A stretch of 64,000 bases of DNA. Origin: Streptomonospora litoralis. Lineage in GTDB: Bacteria; Actinomycetota; Actinomycetes; Streptosporangiales; Streptosporangiaceae. This document shows, piece after piece, positions 36,646 through 45,799 of the stretch. The notes under the pieces were generated by a model, which worked only from the letters and a program-made list of their open reading frames with translations, did no database searches and was not told the origin of the DNA. The stretch lies in contig NZ_CP036455.1 of assembly GCF_004323735.1 (NCBI RefSeq), positions 4,149,101-4,213,100 on the forward strand, read 5' to 3'. Numbering within the stretch: the first letter of the stretch is position 1; the number at the start of each line of letters is the position of its first letter. Both the position numbers and the translations under genes were made by a program.

Positions 36646-38703
36646 TCACGGGGACGACTCCAGGTAAAACGGTTCGATCAGCGGGCGCAGTGCGCGGCGG
36701 GCGTACTCGGCCAGGCGCGGGTCGGCCATCAGCTCGTCGAGGAGCACGGGTTCGCCTTCGGCGGTGGTCAGCGGGATCCGCCAGTTGGGGTAGGCGTCGC
36801 TGGTGCCGGGCTGGTTCTGCATCCGGCGGTCGCCGACCACGTCGGCCAGCGACACGCCGATCATGCGCGCGGGCGTGTCCACCAGGTAGGCGTGCAGCGC
36901 CGCGACCACGGCGCCCGGCTCCGAGAGCGGGTCCACGTCCGGGTCGAGCAGCCCCAGCTCCACCAGCCGCTCCCGCCAGGCGGCGACCTGCGCCTCCGCG
37001 TCGGCGCGCTCGGCGGCCGCGGACCGGTTCAGCAGCCCGAGGCGGTCGCGCAGCTCCACATGCTCGGCCGAGAGGTAGGAGGCGACCGGCGGCAGGTCGT
37101 GCGTGGCGACGGTGGCCAGGCAGTCGGAGCGCCACTCCTCGGGGCGGCGCGGGCTGCCGTCCTCCCTGCGCTCGAACCACAGCACGGAGGTTCCCAGCAC
37201 GCCCCGTTCGCCGAGGTGGTCGCGGACCCAGGGCTCGACGGTGCCCAGGTCCTCGCCGATCACCGCCGCATCGAACTCGTGGGCGGCCAGCAGCAGACTG
37301 CCGACCATGCCCTCATGGTCGTATCGCACGTAGGTGCCCTGGTCCGGTGATGCGCCTTCGGGCACCCACCAGAGCCGGAACAGGCCCATGATGTGGTCCA
37401 TACGCACGCCGCCGGCGTGCCGCAGCACCTGGCCGAGTACCTGCCGGAAGGGGGCGTACCCCTGCTGGGCCAGCCGGACCGGGTGCCAGGGCGGCTGGCC
37501 CCAGTCCTGGCCGCGCTGATTGAACTCGTCGGGCGGGGCACCGACGCTGACACCGGGGGCGATGGCGTCTGCGAACATCCACGCGTCGGCGCCGCCGGGC
37601 TGTACGCCCACGGCCAGATCGTGCACGATCCCCAGCGACATGCCGGCCGCGCGCGCTCCGGCCTGGGCGGCGGCGAGCTGGTCGTCCAGGATCCACTGCA
37701 GCCAGCGGTGGAACTCCACGCCGGGCCAGCGGCGCAGCGCTTCGGCGCCCACGGTGTGGGCCGCGACGTCGCGCAGCTCGATCGGCCAGGCGCGGTAGTC
37801 GCGGCCGTGCTCCTCGGCCAGCGCGCACCAGGTGGCGTACTCCACCAGGGTGGCGCCCTCACGGGAGAGATAGCTCTGGAAGGCGGCCTCGCGTGCGGGC
37901 GTGCGCGGCACCTGGAAGAGCGACATCAGCGCCGCCCGCTTGGCGTCCCAGACGGCATCGCGGTCGAGCAGGTCGGCGGTGCGGGCGTGCTCGCGCAGCG
38001 GGCGGGCCAGCCGCTGGACGGCCTCGCGCTGGGCCGGCTCCAGGGCCGCGTACTCCGGGATGTCCTCGATGCGGATGTTCAGCGGGCCGCTGTAGCGGCG
38101 GCTGACGGGCAGGTAGGGCGAGGGTTCGATGGGGCAGACCGGCTCGGTGGCGTGCAGTGGGTTGACCAGGGTGAAGTCGGCGCCGAGGTCGCGGGCGCTC
38201 CAGTCGGCCAACTCGGAGAGGTCGCGCAGGTCGCCCATCCCCCAGGAGGCGCGCGAGCGCAGTGAGTAGAGCTGGGCCATCAGGCCCCAGACCCGGCGCT
38301 CGCCCGGTCGGGGGTCGAGCCGGTCGGGCACCACGAGCAGCGGCGCCTGCTGGCGCACCGAGCCGTTCTCCACGTGCAGGGTGTGCCTGCCCATCGGCAG
38401 GTGGGGGCCCGGTTCGCTCCAGCCGCCGCCGGACTGCTCGACCCAGCACCGCGAGAGGTCGGGCAGGGGAAGCTGCGGCGCGCGTCCGGCGCGGGCGACC
38501 AGGCAGGGCGGCAGCAGGCGCGTGGCCTGGCGGGCCCAGTACTCCTCCAGGGCGGCGCGGGGCGAGGTGGCGTCCACGCCGAGGGATCCCAGCACGTGGC
38601 GCAGCGTGTCGACGGGCACGTGCACGCGGCGGCCGCGCCAATCCTCGTATGTCGTCGCGACGCCGTGTTCTTCGGCCAGCCGGGCCAGCTCCGCATCACT
38701 CAC
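36646..38703 (-). CDS. malQ: 4-alpha-glucanotransferase (amylomaltase, GH77)
   Basis: 685 residues. The glycoside hydrolase 77 core starts near residue 145 (WGLMAQLYSLRSRASWGMGDL); the catalytic regions VRMDHIMGL (Asp nucleophile), IGEDLGTVEP (Glu acid/base) and ATHDLPPV (Asp stabiliser) are visible. It moves maltosyl units between glucans in glycogen/maltodextrin metabolism. The N-terminal ~140 residues form an extra domain typical of actinomycete MalQ. Start taken as GTG at 38703; no ribosome binding site is visible, but CATTAT lies about 8 nt upstream, so a leaderless mRNA is possible. A TTG at 38709 is in frame. Confidence 0.93.
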   Translation of the reverse strand: MSDAELARLAEEHGVATTYEDWRGRRVHVPVDTLRHVLGSLGVDATSPRAALEEYWARQATRLLPPCLVARAGRAPQLPLPDLSRCWVEQSGGGWSEPGPHLPMGRHTLHVENGSVRQQAPLLVVPDRLDPRPGERRVWGLMAQLYSLRSRASWGMGDLRDLSELADWSARDLGADFTLVNPLHATEPVCPIEPSPYLPVSRRYSGPLNIRIEDIPEYAALEPAQREAVQRLARPLREHARTADLLDRDAVWDAKRAALMSLFQVPRTPAREAAFQSYLSREGATLVEYATWCALAEEHGRDYRAWPIELRDVAAHTVGAEALRRWPGVEFHRWLQWILDDQLAAAQAGARAAGMSLGIVHDLAVGVQPGGADAWMFADAIAPGVSVGAPPDEFNQRGQDWGQPPWHPVRLAQQGYAPFRQVLGQVLRHAGGVRMDHIMGLFRLWWVPEGASPDQGTYVRYDHEGMVGSLLLAAHEFDAAVIGEDLGTVEPWVRDHLGERGVLGTSVLWFERREDGSPRRPEEWRSDCLATVATHDLPPVASYLSAEHVELRDRLGLLNRSAAAERADAEAQVAAWRERLVELGLLDPDVDPLSEPGAVVAALHAYLVDTPARMIGVSLADVVGDRRMQNQPGTSDAYPNWRIPLTTAEGEPVLLDELMADPRLAEYARRALRPLIEPFYLESSP

Positions 38704-38843
38704 AGACAACGATAATGCCGCACCACGCGGATCCGTGGCGGCTGCGCCATGCCATCTCCCCTTTCCATGGGATGGAATGCGAAGTTAGCCGGAAAAGAGA
38801 ACTACGTTCCTAATAGGGGCCGGATACCGGATTCCGTCGTACG

Positions 38844-40136
38844 ATGCGGAGAATGCTGTCGTCCTACCGCCGCCTCTTCGCAATCCCCCATGTCCGCGGC
38901 CTGCTGTTCTGGTCGCTGTTCGCGCGGCTGCAGCAGGGGGGACTGCCGATCGCGGTGACATTCCTGGTGGCGGGCTGGACCGGCTCCTACGCCCTCGCCG
39001 GCCTGGTCTCGGGCGGGCTGACGGTGGGCACCGCCGTGGCCGGGCCCGTTCGCGGACGCCTGGCCGATCGCCGCTCCAAGGCGCGGCTGATGCTGAGCTC
39101 GGCCGCGGTCTACGGGGCCGGGCTGGCCGCCCTCGCACTGCTGCCGGCGGCACTGTGGTGGGCGGCCGTACCACTGGCGCTGGCCACCGGGCTGTTCATG
39201 CCGCCGGCCACCCAGATCGCCCGTTCGATCTGGCCGCGCCTCACCTCCGGGCCCACCCGCCAGACCATGTTCGCCGCCGAGGCCACGCTGCAGGAGCTGC
39301 TGTTCATCGGCGGCCCGCTACTGGCAGCGGCCGCGGTGGGCGCGGCCGGCAGCCGGGTGGGCGTCGCCGTCATGGCGGTGCTGCCGTGCGTCGGCGCCCT
39401 CGGTTTCGCCTGGAGCCTGCGGCGGGCGGGGCTGTCGGAGCCGCTGCCGCCCGAGGAGACGGCGCCCGGCTCAGGCGCCCCGGCGCGCCGCTCGCTGCTG
39501 CTCAATCCGCGGATCGCGCTCGTAGTGGCCATGACCGCGATGCTGGCCGCCGGGCTGGGCGCCGTCGACCTGACGGCGGTGGCCTGGGCGCGCGAACTGG
39601 GGTCGCCGGGCTATGCGGGCGCGCTGATGGCCGTCTACGCCGCGGGCTCGGGCGTGGGCGGCCTGGTCGCGGGCACCTTCACGGCGCCGCCGCGGCTGTC
39701 CCGCCGGGCGATCGCCACCGCGGCGGGCACCGTGCTGCTGGTCCCCCTGCTACCGCCGATCGTGCAGCTACCCTCTCCGTGGCTGGTCACGCCCGTGCTG
39801 TTCGCTGCAGGCCTGGCCATCGCCCCCACGATCGCCGCGATCACCGAGCGGCTGGGCGAGGTGGCGCCGCCGCACCGCCGGGGCGAGGCCTACGGGTGGT
39901 TCTCCTCGGCCATCACCGGCGGAATCTCCCTGGCAGCGCCCCTGACGGGCTGGCTGATCGACTTCGGCGGTGTCGCCGCGGGCGCGGCGGGTGCCGCTGC
40001 AGCGGCGGTACTGGCGGCCCTGGCCGCACTGCGCCTGGGATCGCCTGCGGCCGCACCTAAGCGGACCACAGCGGCGGCCGGCGCTCCGCCCACGGACGCG
40101 CCGCCTCCAGCTGAGCCGACAGCGAGAGGAGAGTAG
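38844..40136 (+). CDS. MFS transporter
   Basis: 430 residues with about 12 membrane helices and the MFS loop GPVRGRLADRRSKARLM between helices 2 and 3. Substrate unknown; overall pattern resembles drug/sugar efflux MFS proteins of actinomycetes. ATG at 38844 or 38853 could be the start and neither has a strong ribosome binding site. The last ~25 residues (TTAAAGAPPTDAPPPAEPTARGE) are low-complexity and lie wholly within 80 bp that overlap the 3' end of the convergent amidase gene. Confidence 0.85.
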   Translation: MRRMLSSYRRLFAIPHVRGLLFWSLFARLQQGGLPIAVTFLVAGWTGSYALAGLVSGGLTVGTAVAGPVRGRLADRRSKARLMLSSAAVYGAGLAALALLPAALWWAAVPLALATGLFMPPATQIARSIWPRLTSGPTRQTMFAAEATLQELLFIGGPLLAAAAVGAAGSRVGVAVMAVLPCVGALGFAWSLRRAGLSEPLPPEETAPGSGAPARRSLLLNPRIALVVAMTAMLAAGLGAVDLTAVAWARELGSPGYAGALMAVYAAGSGVGGLVAGTFTAPPRLSRRAIATAAGTVLLVPLLPPIVQLPSPWLVTPVLFAAGLAIAPTIAAITERLGEVAPPHRRGEAYGWFSSAITGGISLAAPLTGWLIDFGGVAAGAAGAAAAAVLAALAALRLGSPAAAPKRTTAAAGAPPTDAPPPAEPTARGE

Positions 40137-41487
40137 GCTCGCCGCCCAGCCTCCCGCTGAGCATCACCCCGATCGGCAGGCCCTCCTCGCTCCAGTGCAG
40201 CGGAACGCTCACCGAGGGCTGCCCGGTGATGTTGAACAGGGAGGTGAAGGGGGTGAACTCCGTCATCCGCCGCAACTCCTCGGCCGGATCGCCGCCCGCG
40301 TCGAAGTGGCCCACCGGCGCGGGCGGGCGGGCCAGCGTCGGGGTCAGTACCGCGTCGTAGGGCATCAGCCGGGGCAGTACCGCGCGCACGGCGTTCTGCA
40401 GCCGCGCGGTGGCGCCCATGTAGGCGGCGATCGAGGAGGAGGCGGCGCGCTCGCGCAGCATGCGGGTGAGGGGGCGCAGCAGGTGCTCGTCGGCGGGATC
40501 GACCGGCTCCGACGCGGCCATCGCCGCCCACACCAGCTCGAACGACTCCATCAGGTCGTCGTCGACCGGCGGCTCGATGTCCTCGACGTCGTGGCCCAGC
40601 TCCCCCAGCAGCTCGGCGGCCTCCTCATAGGCGGCCGACACCTCGGGGGCGACCGTGGCGCCGGGGACGGGGGAGGCGCCGAAGCGCGCGATGCGCAGCC
40701 GCCCGGGGTCGCGCAGCGCACTGCCGAGGAAGGTCTCGCCGGTGGGCAGCGGGGGCGCGGTGAAGTAGTCGCCGGGGCGGTTCACCGAGATGATGTCGAG
40801 CACCAGCGCCGCGTCGGCGACGGTGCGCGCGATCGGGCCCGCCGTCGAAAGTCCGATGTAGTCGGGCCGGAAGGGGCCGGCGGTCACCCGCCCGCGGGTG
40901 GGCTTGATGCCGAAGACGCCGCATGCGCTGGCGGGGATGCGGATGGAGCCGCCGCCGTCGCCGGCGTGGGCGGCGGGCGCCAGCCCCGCGGCCACGGCCG
41001 CCGCGGCGCCGCCACTGGAGCCGCCGGCCGAGCGCGAAAGGTCCCAGGGGGTGCGGGCGGCAGGGGCGATGTCGTTCTCGGTGTGGCAGGGGCAGCCGAA
41101 TTCGGGGGTGTTGGTCTTGCCGGTGACGACCGCGCCGGCGGCGCGCAACTCGGCGACGGCATCGGAGTCGGCTTCGGCGACGCGGTCGGCATGCACCGCC
41201 GAGCCCGCGGTGTAGCGCAGTCCTGCCACGGGTTCCAGGTCCTTGATCGGAATCGGAACGCCCAGCAGCGGCGGCGGCTCGCCCGGCGTGTCGGACAGCG
41301 CCGCTTCTTCCGCCTTCCGGGCCTGTTCGCGGGCGAATTCGTTCGCAACCGTTATGAAGGCCCCGAGTCGTCCGTCGATGCGCTCGATGCGGGAGAGGTA
41401 GTGCGCGGTGATCTCCACCGGGGAGATTTCGCGCCGGCGGACGGCCTCGGCCTGCTGGATCGCCGTCAGCTCGTGGATCTCGGCCAT
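40057..41487 (-). CDS. Amidase-signature family hydrolase
   Basis: 476 residues. The Ser-cisSer-Lys triad is recognisable: Lys82 (PIPIKDLEP), Ser157/158 in RSAGGSSGG, and Ser181 in GDGGGSIRIPAS. It hydrolyses amides; the substrate is unknown. It is not GatA-like by context, as no gatB/gatC is adjacent. The conserved C-terminus (ALSLSAQLEAARPW) overlaps the MFS gene end for 80 bp. ATG at 41487. Confidence 0.9.
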   Translation of the reverse strand: MAEIHELTAIQQAEAVRRREISPVEITAHYLSRIERIDGRLGAFITVANEFAREQARKAEEAALSDTPGEPPPLLGVPIPIKDLEPVAGLRYTAGSAVHADRVAEADSDAVAELRAAGAVVTGKTNTPEFGCPCHTENDIAPAARTPWDLSRSAGGSSGGAAAAVAAGLAPAAHAGDGGGSIRIPASACGVFGIKPTRGRVTAGPFRPDYIGLSTAGPIARTVADAALVLDIISVNRPGDYFTAPPLPTGETFLGSALRDPGRLRIARFGASPVPGATVAPEVSAAYEEAAELLGELGHDVEDIEPPVDDDLMESFELVWAAMAASEPVDPADEHLLRPLTRMLRERAASSSIAAYMGATARLQNAVRAVLPRLMPYDAVLTPTLARPPAPVGHFDAGGDPAEELRRMTEFTPFTSLFNITGQPSVSVPLHWSEEGLPIGVMLSGRLGGEPTLLSLSAQLEAARPWAERRPPLWSA

Positions 41488-41555
41488 GGACGTTGATCGT
41501 AGTCCGGCACAGCCGGTGTCAGCACCGCCGGATCGGGGGATGCTTATGGGGGTGC

Positions 41556-41567
41556 CTCTCTAGAGAG
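41556..41567. promoter_or_regulatory. Perfect 12-bp palindrome between the amidase and NERD genes
   Basis: CTCTCTAGAGAG is a perfect palindrome in the 183-bp divergent spacer, 69 bp upstream of the amidase start and 104 bp upstream of the NERD start. TCTAGA is rare in this DNA. A shared operator is a reasonable guess. Confidence 0.35.
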
Positions 41568-41670
41568 CCGGGAAAGAGCTGTCTTCCCCCGGAGCAACCC
41601 TCCTGACACGTGAGAAAGCACCCGTTGGCGGGGAAGTAAAGTGTGAGATTCGATGTACTAGGACTCGCAT

Positions 41671-42495
41671 ATGGATCGAACTACTCTTTCCAGCGTGGAA
41701 TCGGCAACCTCAGTCAACGGCGCCGCGCAGCAGAGCAGCTCCGGCTCGCCCTTCAGTAGTTCCCGAACGACGAGTTCCAGTGGCACCCAGGGCTCCAACG
41801 CCGCGGCCCGCAAGACTTACGGCGCGCTGGCCTCGCGATCGGCTCGGCGCCTGCTGCTCCGCGGAGGCGTCGTCGCCGTCGCGGGCGCGGCCGGCGGATT
41901 CCTCACCGGCGACTGGCGGATCGGCGCCACCTTCGCGGCAGCCGCGCTGATCGCCATGATCGTCTACTCCTCGCGGCGCCAGTCCGAGGTTCCGCGGTGG
42001 CGCCGGCCGTCGGCGGCGCAGCGCCGCACCGAGGCGCAACTGCGCGTGATGAAGCGGGTGGGATACCGCGTGCTGCACGCCCGCGGCATCCCCGGCGGCA
42101 ACGGCCAGATCGACCACTTCGTCGTGGGCCGCCGCGGGGCGTTCGCCATCGACTCCGAGGCGTGGGACAAGCGCCTGCCGCTGCGCAACAAGCTCGAAAA
42201 GCTCTACCACGGCAAGTTCTCCCGCAACGAGCGGATCGACGAGGCCCTTGAAGAGGCGCGCGAAGCCGAGCGCCTGATCAGCGAGTACCTCGGGCGCGAC
42301 GTCTCGGTGCGCCCGTCGCTGGCCATCTACGGCCCGGGACTGCCCTGGGACAGCCACAACCTGCGCGGTGTCGACGTGATCAGCGGCACCAAGGTCCGCA
42401 AGTGGCTGCGCACCGGAAAACCCCGCCAGCTGACCGACAAAGAGATCGAGGAGATCCACGACGCCGCGCAGCAGGTGCTGCCCGCCCGGTACTGA
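41671..42495 (+). CDS. NERD (nuclease-related domain) membrane protein
   Basis: 274 residues: a Ser/Thr/Gly-rich N-terminus (1-50), two closely spaced membrane helices (~65-105), then a NERD domain (~115-230) with the [19 protein letters not shown] core, in which the Asp and the following beta strands resemble restriction-enonuclease-fold active sites. NERD proteins are thought to be DNA-processing or phage-defence related, but evidence is thin. Upstream AAGTAAAG/TACTAGGAC is AT-rich, as a promoter would be; AGGACT serves as ribosome binding site. Closed by a strong terminator at 42588-42618. Confidence 0.85.
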   Translation: MDRTTLSSVESATSVNGAAQQSSSGSPFSSSRTTSSSGTQGSNAAARKTYGALASRSARRLLLRGGVVAVAGAAGGFLTGDWRIGATFAAAALIAMIVYSSRRQSEVPRWRRPSAAQRRTEAQLRVMKRVGYRVLHARGIPGGNGQIDHFVVGRRGAFAIDSEAWDKRLPLRNKLEKLYHGKFSRNERIDEALEEAREAERLISEYLGRDVSVRPSLAIYGPGLPWDSHNLRGVDVISGTKVRKWLRTGKPRQLTDKEIEEIHDAAQQVLPARY

Positions 42496-42797
42496 GGGCG
42501 CCGCTCGATCCTGCTCCGGCCCGGGGCGGGCGCCCCTCCCGCTCGCCGCCCACCGCCGTCGTCCGCCCGCGACCACCCTTCCAGCCGCACCGCGCCGGGG
42601 TCTCGCCCCGGCGCGGTGGAGCAGTACGGCGGGGTCGGCGCCCGGCCGCACGCCGGAGACCGCAGGCCGCACGCCTCATCGTCTCACCATCTGGACAATT
42701 AATCTTCGAGACCGAGACGTCACCGGTCCCTCGGCAGGGCTACCATCGGAGTGGAACACATGTCGTCCACGCCTCCCGGCGTCGATGGGAGCACCCC
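42496..42797. other. Spacer with NERD terminator and ilvD leader
   Basis: About 300 bases. The left part holds the NERD terminator (42588-42618). From 42683 an AT-rich stretch (TGGACAATTAATCTTCGAG) should hold the ilvD promoter; TAATCT is a possible -10. That gives ilvD a leader of about 90 nt, in which I find no run of branched-chain codons and no clear attenuator. Confidence 0.45.
42588..42618 (+). terminator. Terminator of the NERD gene
   Basis: CACCGCGCCGGGG (42588-42600), loop TCTCG, CCCCGGCGCGGTG (42606-42618): perfect 13-bp stem 92 bp after the stop. Confidence 0.7.
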
Positions 42798-44660
42798 ATG
42801 CCCGCGCTGCGCTCACGCACCGTCACCCACGGCAGGAACATGGCCGGAGCGCGCGCCCTCATGCGCGCGTCCGGAGTGGAACGCGAGGACTTCGGCAAGC
42901 CGATCGTCGCGATCGCCAACAGCTTCACGCAGTTCGTGCCGGGCCACGTCCACCTTCGCGAGGTCGCCGACGTCGTTTCCGGGGCCGTGCGCGAGGCGGG
43001 CGGGGTACCGCGGGAGTTCAACACGATCGCCGTCGACGACGGCATCGCCATGGGCCATGGCGGCATGCTCTACTCGCTGCCCAGCCGCGAGGTGATCGCC
43101 GACGCGGTCGAGTACATGGTCAACGCCCATTGCGCCGATGCCCTGGTCTGCGTGTCCAACTGCGACAAGATCACGCCGGGCATGCTGCTGGCGGCGATGC
43201 GGCTGAACGTGCCCACCGTCTTCGTCTCCGGCGGGCCGATGGAGGCCGGCAAGGCCACCGTGGTGAACGGCACCGCCGTCACCGAGCGCAAACTCGACCT
43301 GGTCGACGCGATGGTCGCCTCGGCCGACGAGAGCGTCTCGCAGTCCGAGCTGGACGAGCTGGAGGAGTCCGCCTGCCCCACCTGCGGCTCGTGCTCGGGC
43401 ATGTTCACCGCCAACTCGATGAACTGCCTGACCGAGGCCATGGGGCTGGCGCTGCCGGGCAACGGCACGGTGCTGGCCACCCACGTCGCCCGCAAGCGGC
43501 TCTACGAGGACGCCGGGCGCAAGGTCGTCGAGGTCGCCCGCCGCTACTACGAGGATGACGACTCCTCGGTGCTGCCGCTGTCCATCGCGTCGCCGGCGGC
43601 CTTCGCCAACGCCATGGCGCTGGACGTCGCCATGGGGGGCTCGACCAACACCATCCTGCACCTGCTCGCGGCGGCCACCGAGGCGGGTGTGAAGTTCGGC
43701 CTGCCCGACATCGACCAGCTCTCCCGCGGTGTGCCCTGCCTGTGCAAGGTGGCGCCGAACTCCGACAAGTACCACATCGAGGACGTGCACCGGGCGGGCG
43801 GCATCCCGGCCATCATGGGCGCGCTCGCCCGCGGCGGGCTGCTGGACACCTCGGTGCCCACGGTCCACGGCGCCACGCTGGGCGAGTACCTCGCCAAGTG
43901 GGACATCGCCGCCGACACCTGCGACAACGACGCCCGCGAGCTGTTCTACGCCGCCCCCGGAGGCAAGCGCACGACCAAGGCGTACTCCCAGGACGTCCGC
44001 TGGGAGACCCTCGACACCGACCGCGAGGAGGGCTGCGTCCGCGAGGTCGCCCACGCCTACACCGCGGACGGCGGGCTGGCGGTCCTCTACGGCAACCTCG
44101 CGCCCGACGGCGCCATCGTGAAGACCGCCGGCGTCGAGGAGGAACTGCACACCTTCACCGGCCCGGCGAAGGTGTTCGAAAGCCAGGAAGAGGCCGTCGA
44201 CGGCATCCTGAACAAGCGGGTGGAGCCGGGCGACGTCGTCGTCATCCGCTACGAGGGCCCCAAGGGCGGGCCCGGTATGCAGGAGATGCTCTACCCCACG
44301 AGCTTCCTCAAGGGCCGCGGGCTGGGCAAGGCGTGCGCGCTGATCACCGACGGCCGGTTCTCCGGCGGGACGTCGGGTCTGTCCATCGGCCACGCCTCGC
44401 CCGAGGCCGGCCAGGGCGGCGACATCGCTTTGGTGCACGACGGCGACACCGTGGCCATCGACATCCCCAACCGCTCGCTGCACCTGGAGGTCTCCGCGGA
44501 GGAGCTCGACGCCCGCCGCGAGCGGCTCATCGCCGAGCTGGGCGCGTTCCGGCCCCGCGATCGGGAGCGCCCGGTCACCCAGGCGCTGCGCGCCTACGCC
44601 GCGATGGCCACATCGGCCTCCACCGGGGCGGCACGCGACGTCACCCAGATCGAGCGCTAG
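42798..44660 (+). CDS. ilvD: Dihydroxy-acid dehydratase
   Basis: 620 residues, very close to the Escherichia coli type in layout: [11 protein letters not shown] near the start, iron-sulfur cysteines Cys122 (NCDKITPGM) and the CPTCGSC block (Cys193-Cys199), and [14 protein letters not shown] near the end. It catalyses the third step of valine/isoleucine synthesis. ATG at 42798 follows GGGAG by 5-6 nt; the frame is open upstream but non-coding. No other ilv gene is adjacent. Confidence 0.97.
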   Translation: MPALRSRTVTHGRNMAGARALMRASGVEREDFGKPIVAIANSFTQFVPGHVHLREVADVVSGAVREAGGVPREFNTIAVDDGIAMGHGGMLYSLPSREVIADAVEYMVNAHCADALVCVSNCDKITPGMLLAAMRLNVPTVFVSGGPMEAGKATVVNGTAVTERKLDLVDAMVASADESVSQSELDELEESACPTCGSCSGMFTANSMNCLTEAMGLALPGNGTVLATHVARKRLYEDAGRKVVEVARRYYEDDDSSVLPLSIASPAAFANAMALDVAMGGSTNTILHLLAAATEAGVKFGLPDIDQLSRGVPCLCKVAPNSDKYHIEDVHRAGGIPAIMGALARGGLLDTSVPTVHGATLGEYLAKWDIAADTCDNDARELFYAAPGGKRTTKAYSQDVRWETLDTDREEGCVREVAHAYTADGGLAVLYGNLAPDGAIVKTAGVEEELHTFTGPAKVFESQEEAVDGILNKRVEPGDVVVIRYEGPKGGPGMQEMLYPTSFLKGRGLGKACALITDGRFSGGTSGLSIGHASPEAGQGGDIALVHDGDTVAIDIPNRSLHLEVSAEELDARRERLIAELGAFRPRDRERPVTQALRAYAAMATSASTGAARDVTQIER

Positions 44661-44669
44661 AACGCGATC

Positions 44670-44870
44670 CTAGGAGCAGCAGCCCCCGCCGCAGCAACCG
44701 CCGGCTGCGGCGGGGGCCTCGGCGGTGTTGCCCACGGCGACAGTGGACAGCAGTTTCACGGTGTCGGCATGGCCGCGGGAGCACTCCGCGGGGCGGTCGG
44801 ACTCCGCCATCGGGCGGGAGCGCTCGAAGGTCTCACCGCAGTCGCGGCAGCGGTACTCGTAGCGAGGCAT
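44670..44870 (-). CDS. FmdB-type zinc-ribbon protein
   Basis: 66 residues starting MPRYEYRCRDCGETFE, with Cys8/Cys11 and Cys30/His34 (AECSRGH) as the likely zinc ligands of the FmdB putative regulatory domain, followed by an Ala-rich linker and a Cys/Gly tail ending GGCCGGGCCS. Function unknown. ATG at 44870 is chosen over codons upstream because all family members begin here. Convergent with ilvD with only 9 bp between the stops. Confidence 0.85.
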   Translation of the reverse strand: MPRYEYRCRDCGETFERSRPMAESDRPAECSRGHADTVKLLSTVAVGNTAEAPAAAGGCCGGGCCS

Positions 44871-44957
44871 GCGAACAAGCATAAGCGCCCGGCGGCGGGT
44901 GGGACCCTTCAGGCCCGCCGCCGGGCGCCCGCGCGGCGGCGGGCCGTGCGGTCCGTG

Positions 44958-45503
44958 TCAGGCCGCCACCCGTGCCATGTACGGTGCCCACTGGGGATCG
45001 CCGTGGTTCTCCCCGTTGATGAGCCGCCAGTGCATCCCGCGGGGAACCGTGGGTGTCACGTTCAGCTTCCAGCCAAGCTCGTCGAGCAGGCGGTCGGCCT
45101 TGCGGTGGTTGCACGGTTTGCAGGAGGCCACTACGTTCTCCCATACGTGCGCACCGCCGCGGCTGCGGGGGATGACGTGGTCGATGGTCTCGGCCCGCTT
45201 CCCGCAGTAGGCGCAGTGATTGGCATCGCGCCGCATCAGGGCGACCCGCGTCAAGGGGACGCGGCGCCGGTAGGGCACTCTGATGTAGCGTCGGAGCCGG
45301 ATGACCGAAGGCACCGAAAGCGCGGTGGTGGCCGAATGCAGGGCGGTGCCGCCGGCGTCGCCGTGCACCACTTCGGCTTTCTCCCGAAGCACGAGCAGGA
45401 TGGCCCGGCGCAGCGGTAGAGTCGTCAGCGGCTCGTAGCTCGCGTTGAGAAGCAGTACGTGGCGGTGTATTGTGCCACCCTCCGTACTGCTTGCGCGGCT
45501 CAC
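44958..45503 (-). CDS. HNH endonuclease-family protein
   Basis: 181 residues from GTG 45503 (GGGAGA 5-6 nt upstream). N-terminal VLLLNASYEPL is a conserved element of the actinomycete HNH family; the nuclease site follows as CAYCGKRAETIDHVIPRSRGG, Asn in WENVVASC and CKPCNHRKADR, with two CxxC zinc pairs. Members of this family are widespread and of unknown role; no terminase or methylase is adjacent, so phage or restriction origin is not indicated. Divergent from the prolyl oligopeptidase gene. Confidence 0.88.
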   Translation of the reverse strand: MSRASSTEGGTIHRHVLLLNASYEPLTTLPLRRAILLVLREKAEVVHGDAGGTALHSATTALSVPSVIRLRRYIRVPYRRRVPLTRVALMRRDANHCAYCGKRAETIDHVIPRSRGGAHVWENVVASCKPCNHRKADRLLDELGWKLNVTPTVPRGMHWRLINGENHGDPQWAPYMARVAA

Positions 45504-45799
45504 AGCGTCTCCCGGACCGTCTGAGCAAACGGCCGTGTCTCTTCCCCAGCCAGCCGATCGGCCAGCCAGGAGGCCTCCTTGTCGACCGGCCGGACGACCG
45601 GTGCTGTTCGCGTTGCCACACGGACCTCCCGTGGGTGGTTCCCGCCGAGTAACGTCCCGCATTCAGTTTGCTTGGTCGGACCGCTCCGCCGCCACCCTAA
45701 TTATGCGTAGGCAGCGAAAACCACCGGGTAACTCATGATCATCCACAGGTGACCCGGGCGCGCCTCGGCGCGCCGTTTGCGGCGGATAGAGTTCTGGGC
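45504..45799. other. Divergent promoter region, HNH gene / prolyl oligopeptidase gene
   Basis: About 296 bases. CATAATTAGGG (minus strand, near 45699-45709) is a plausible -10 region for the HNH gene. GGATAGAGTTC just before the oligopeptidase ATG contains a TAGAGT -10-like hexamer 7 nt from the ATG, consistent with a leaderless mRNA. A GGCGCGCC-TC-GGCGCGCC repeat (45758-45775) lies between. Otherwise nothing. Confidence 0.35.

Noticed and set aside
41333-41346. GCGAATTCGTTCGC, similar to a LexA box
   Set aside because: It lies inside the amidase coding region, deviates from the actinomycete consensus and has no promoter next to it.
42760-43095. Short ORF starting at 42760 as an ilvD leader peptide
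   Set aside because: It overlaps ilvD in another frame for 300 bp, lacks Leu/Val/Ile codon runs and no attenuator hairpin follows.
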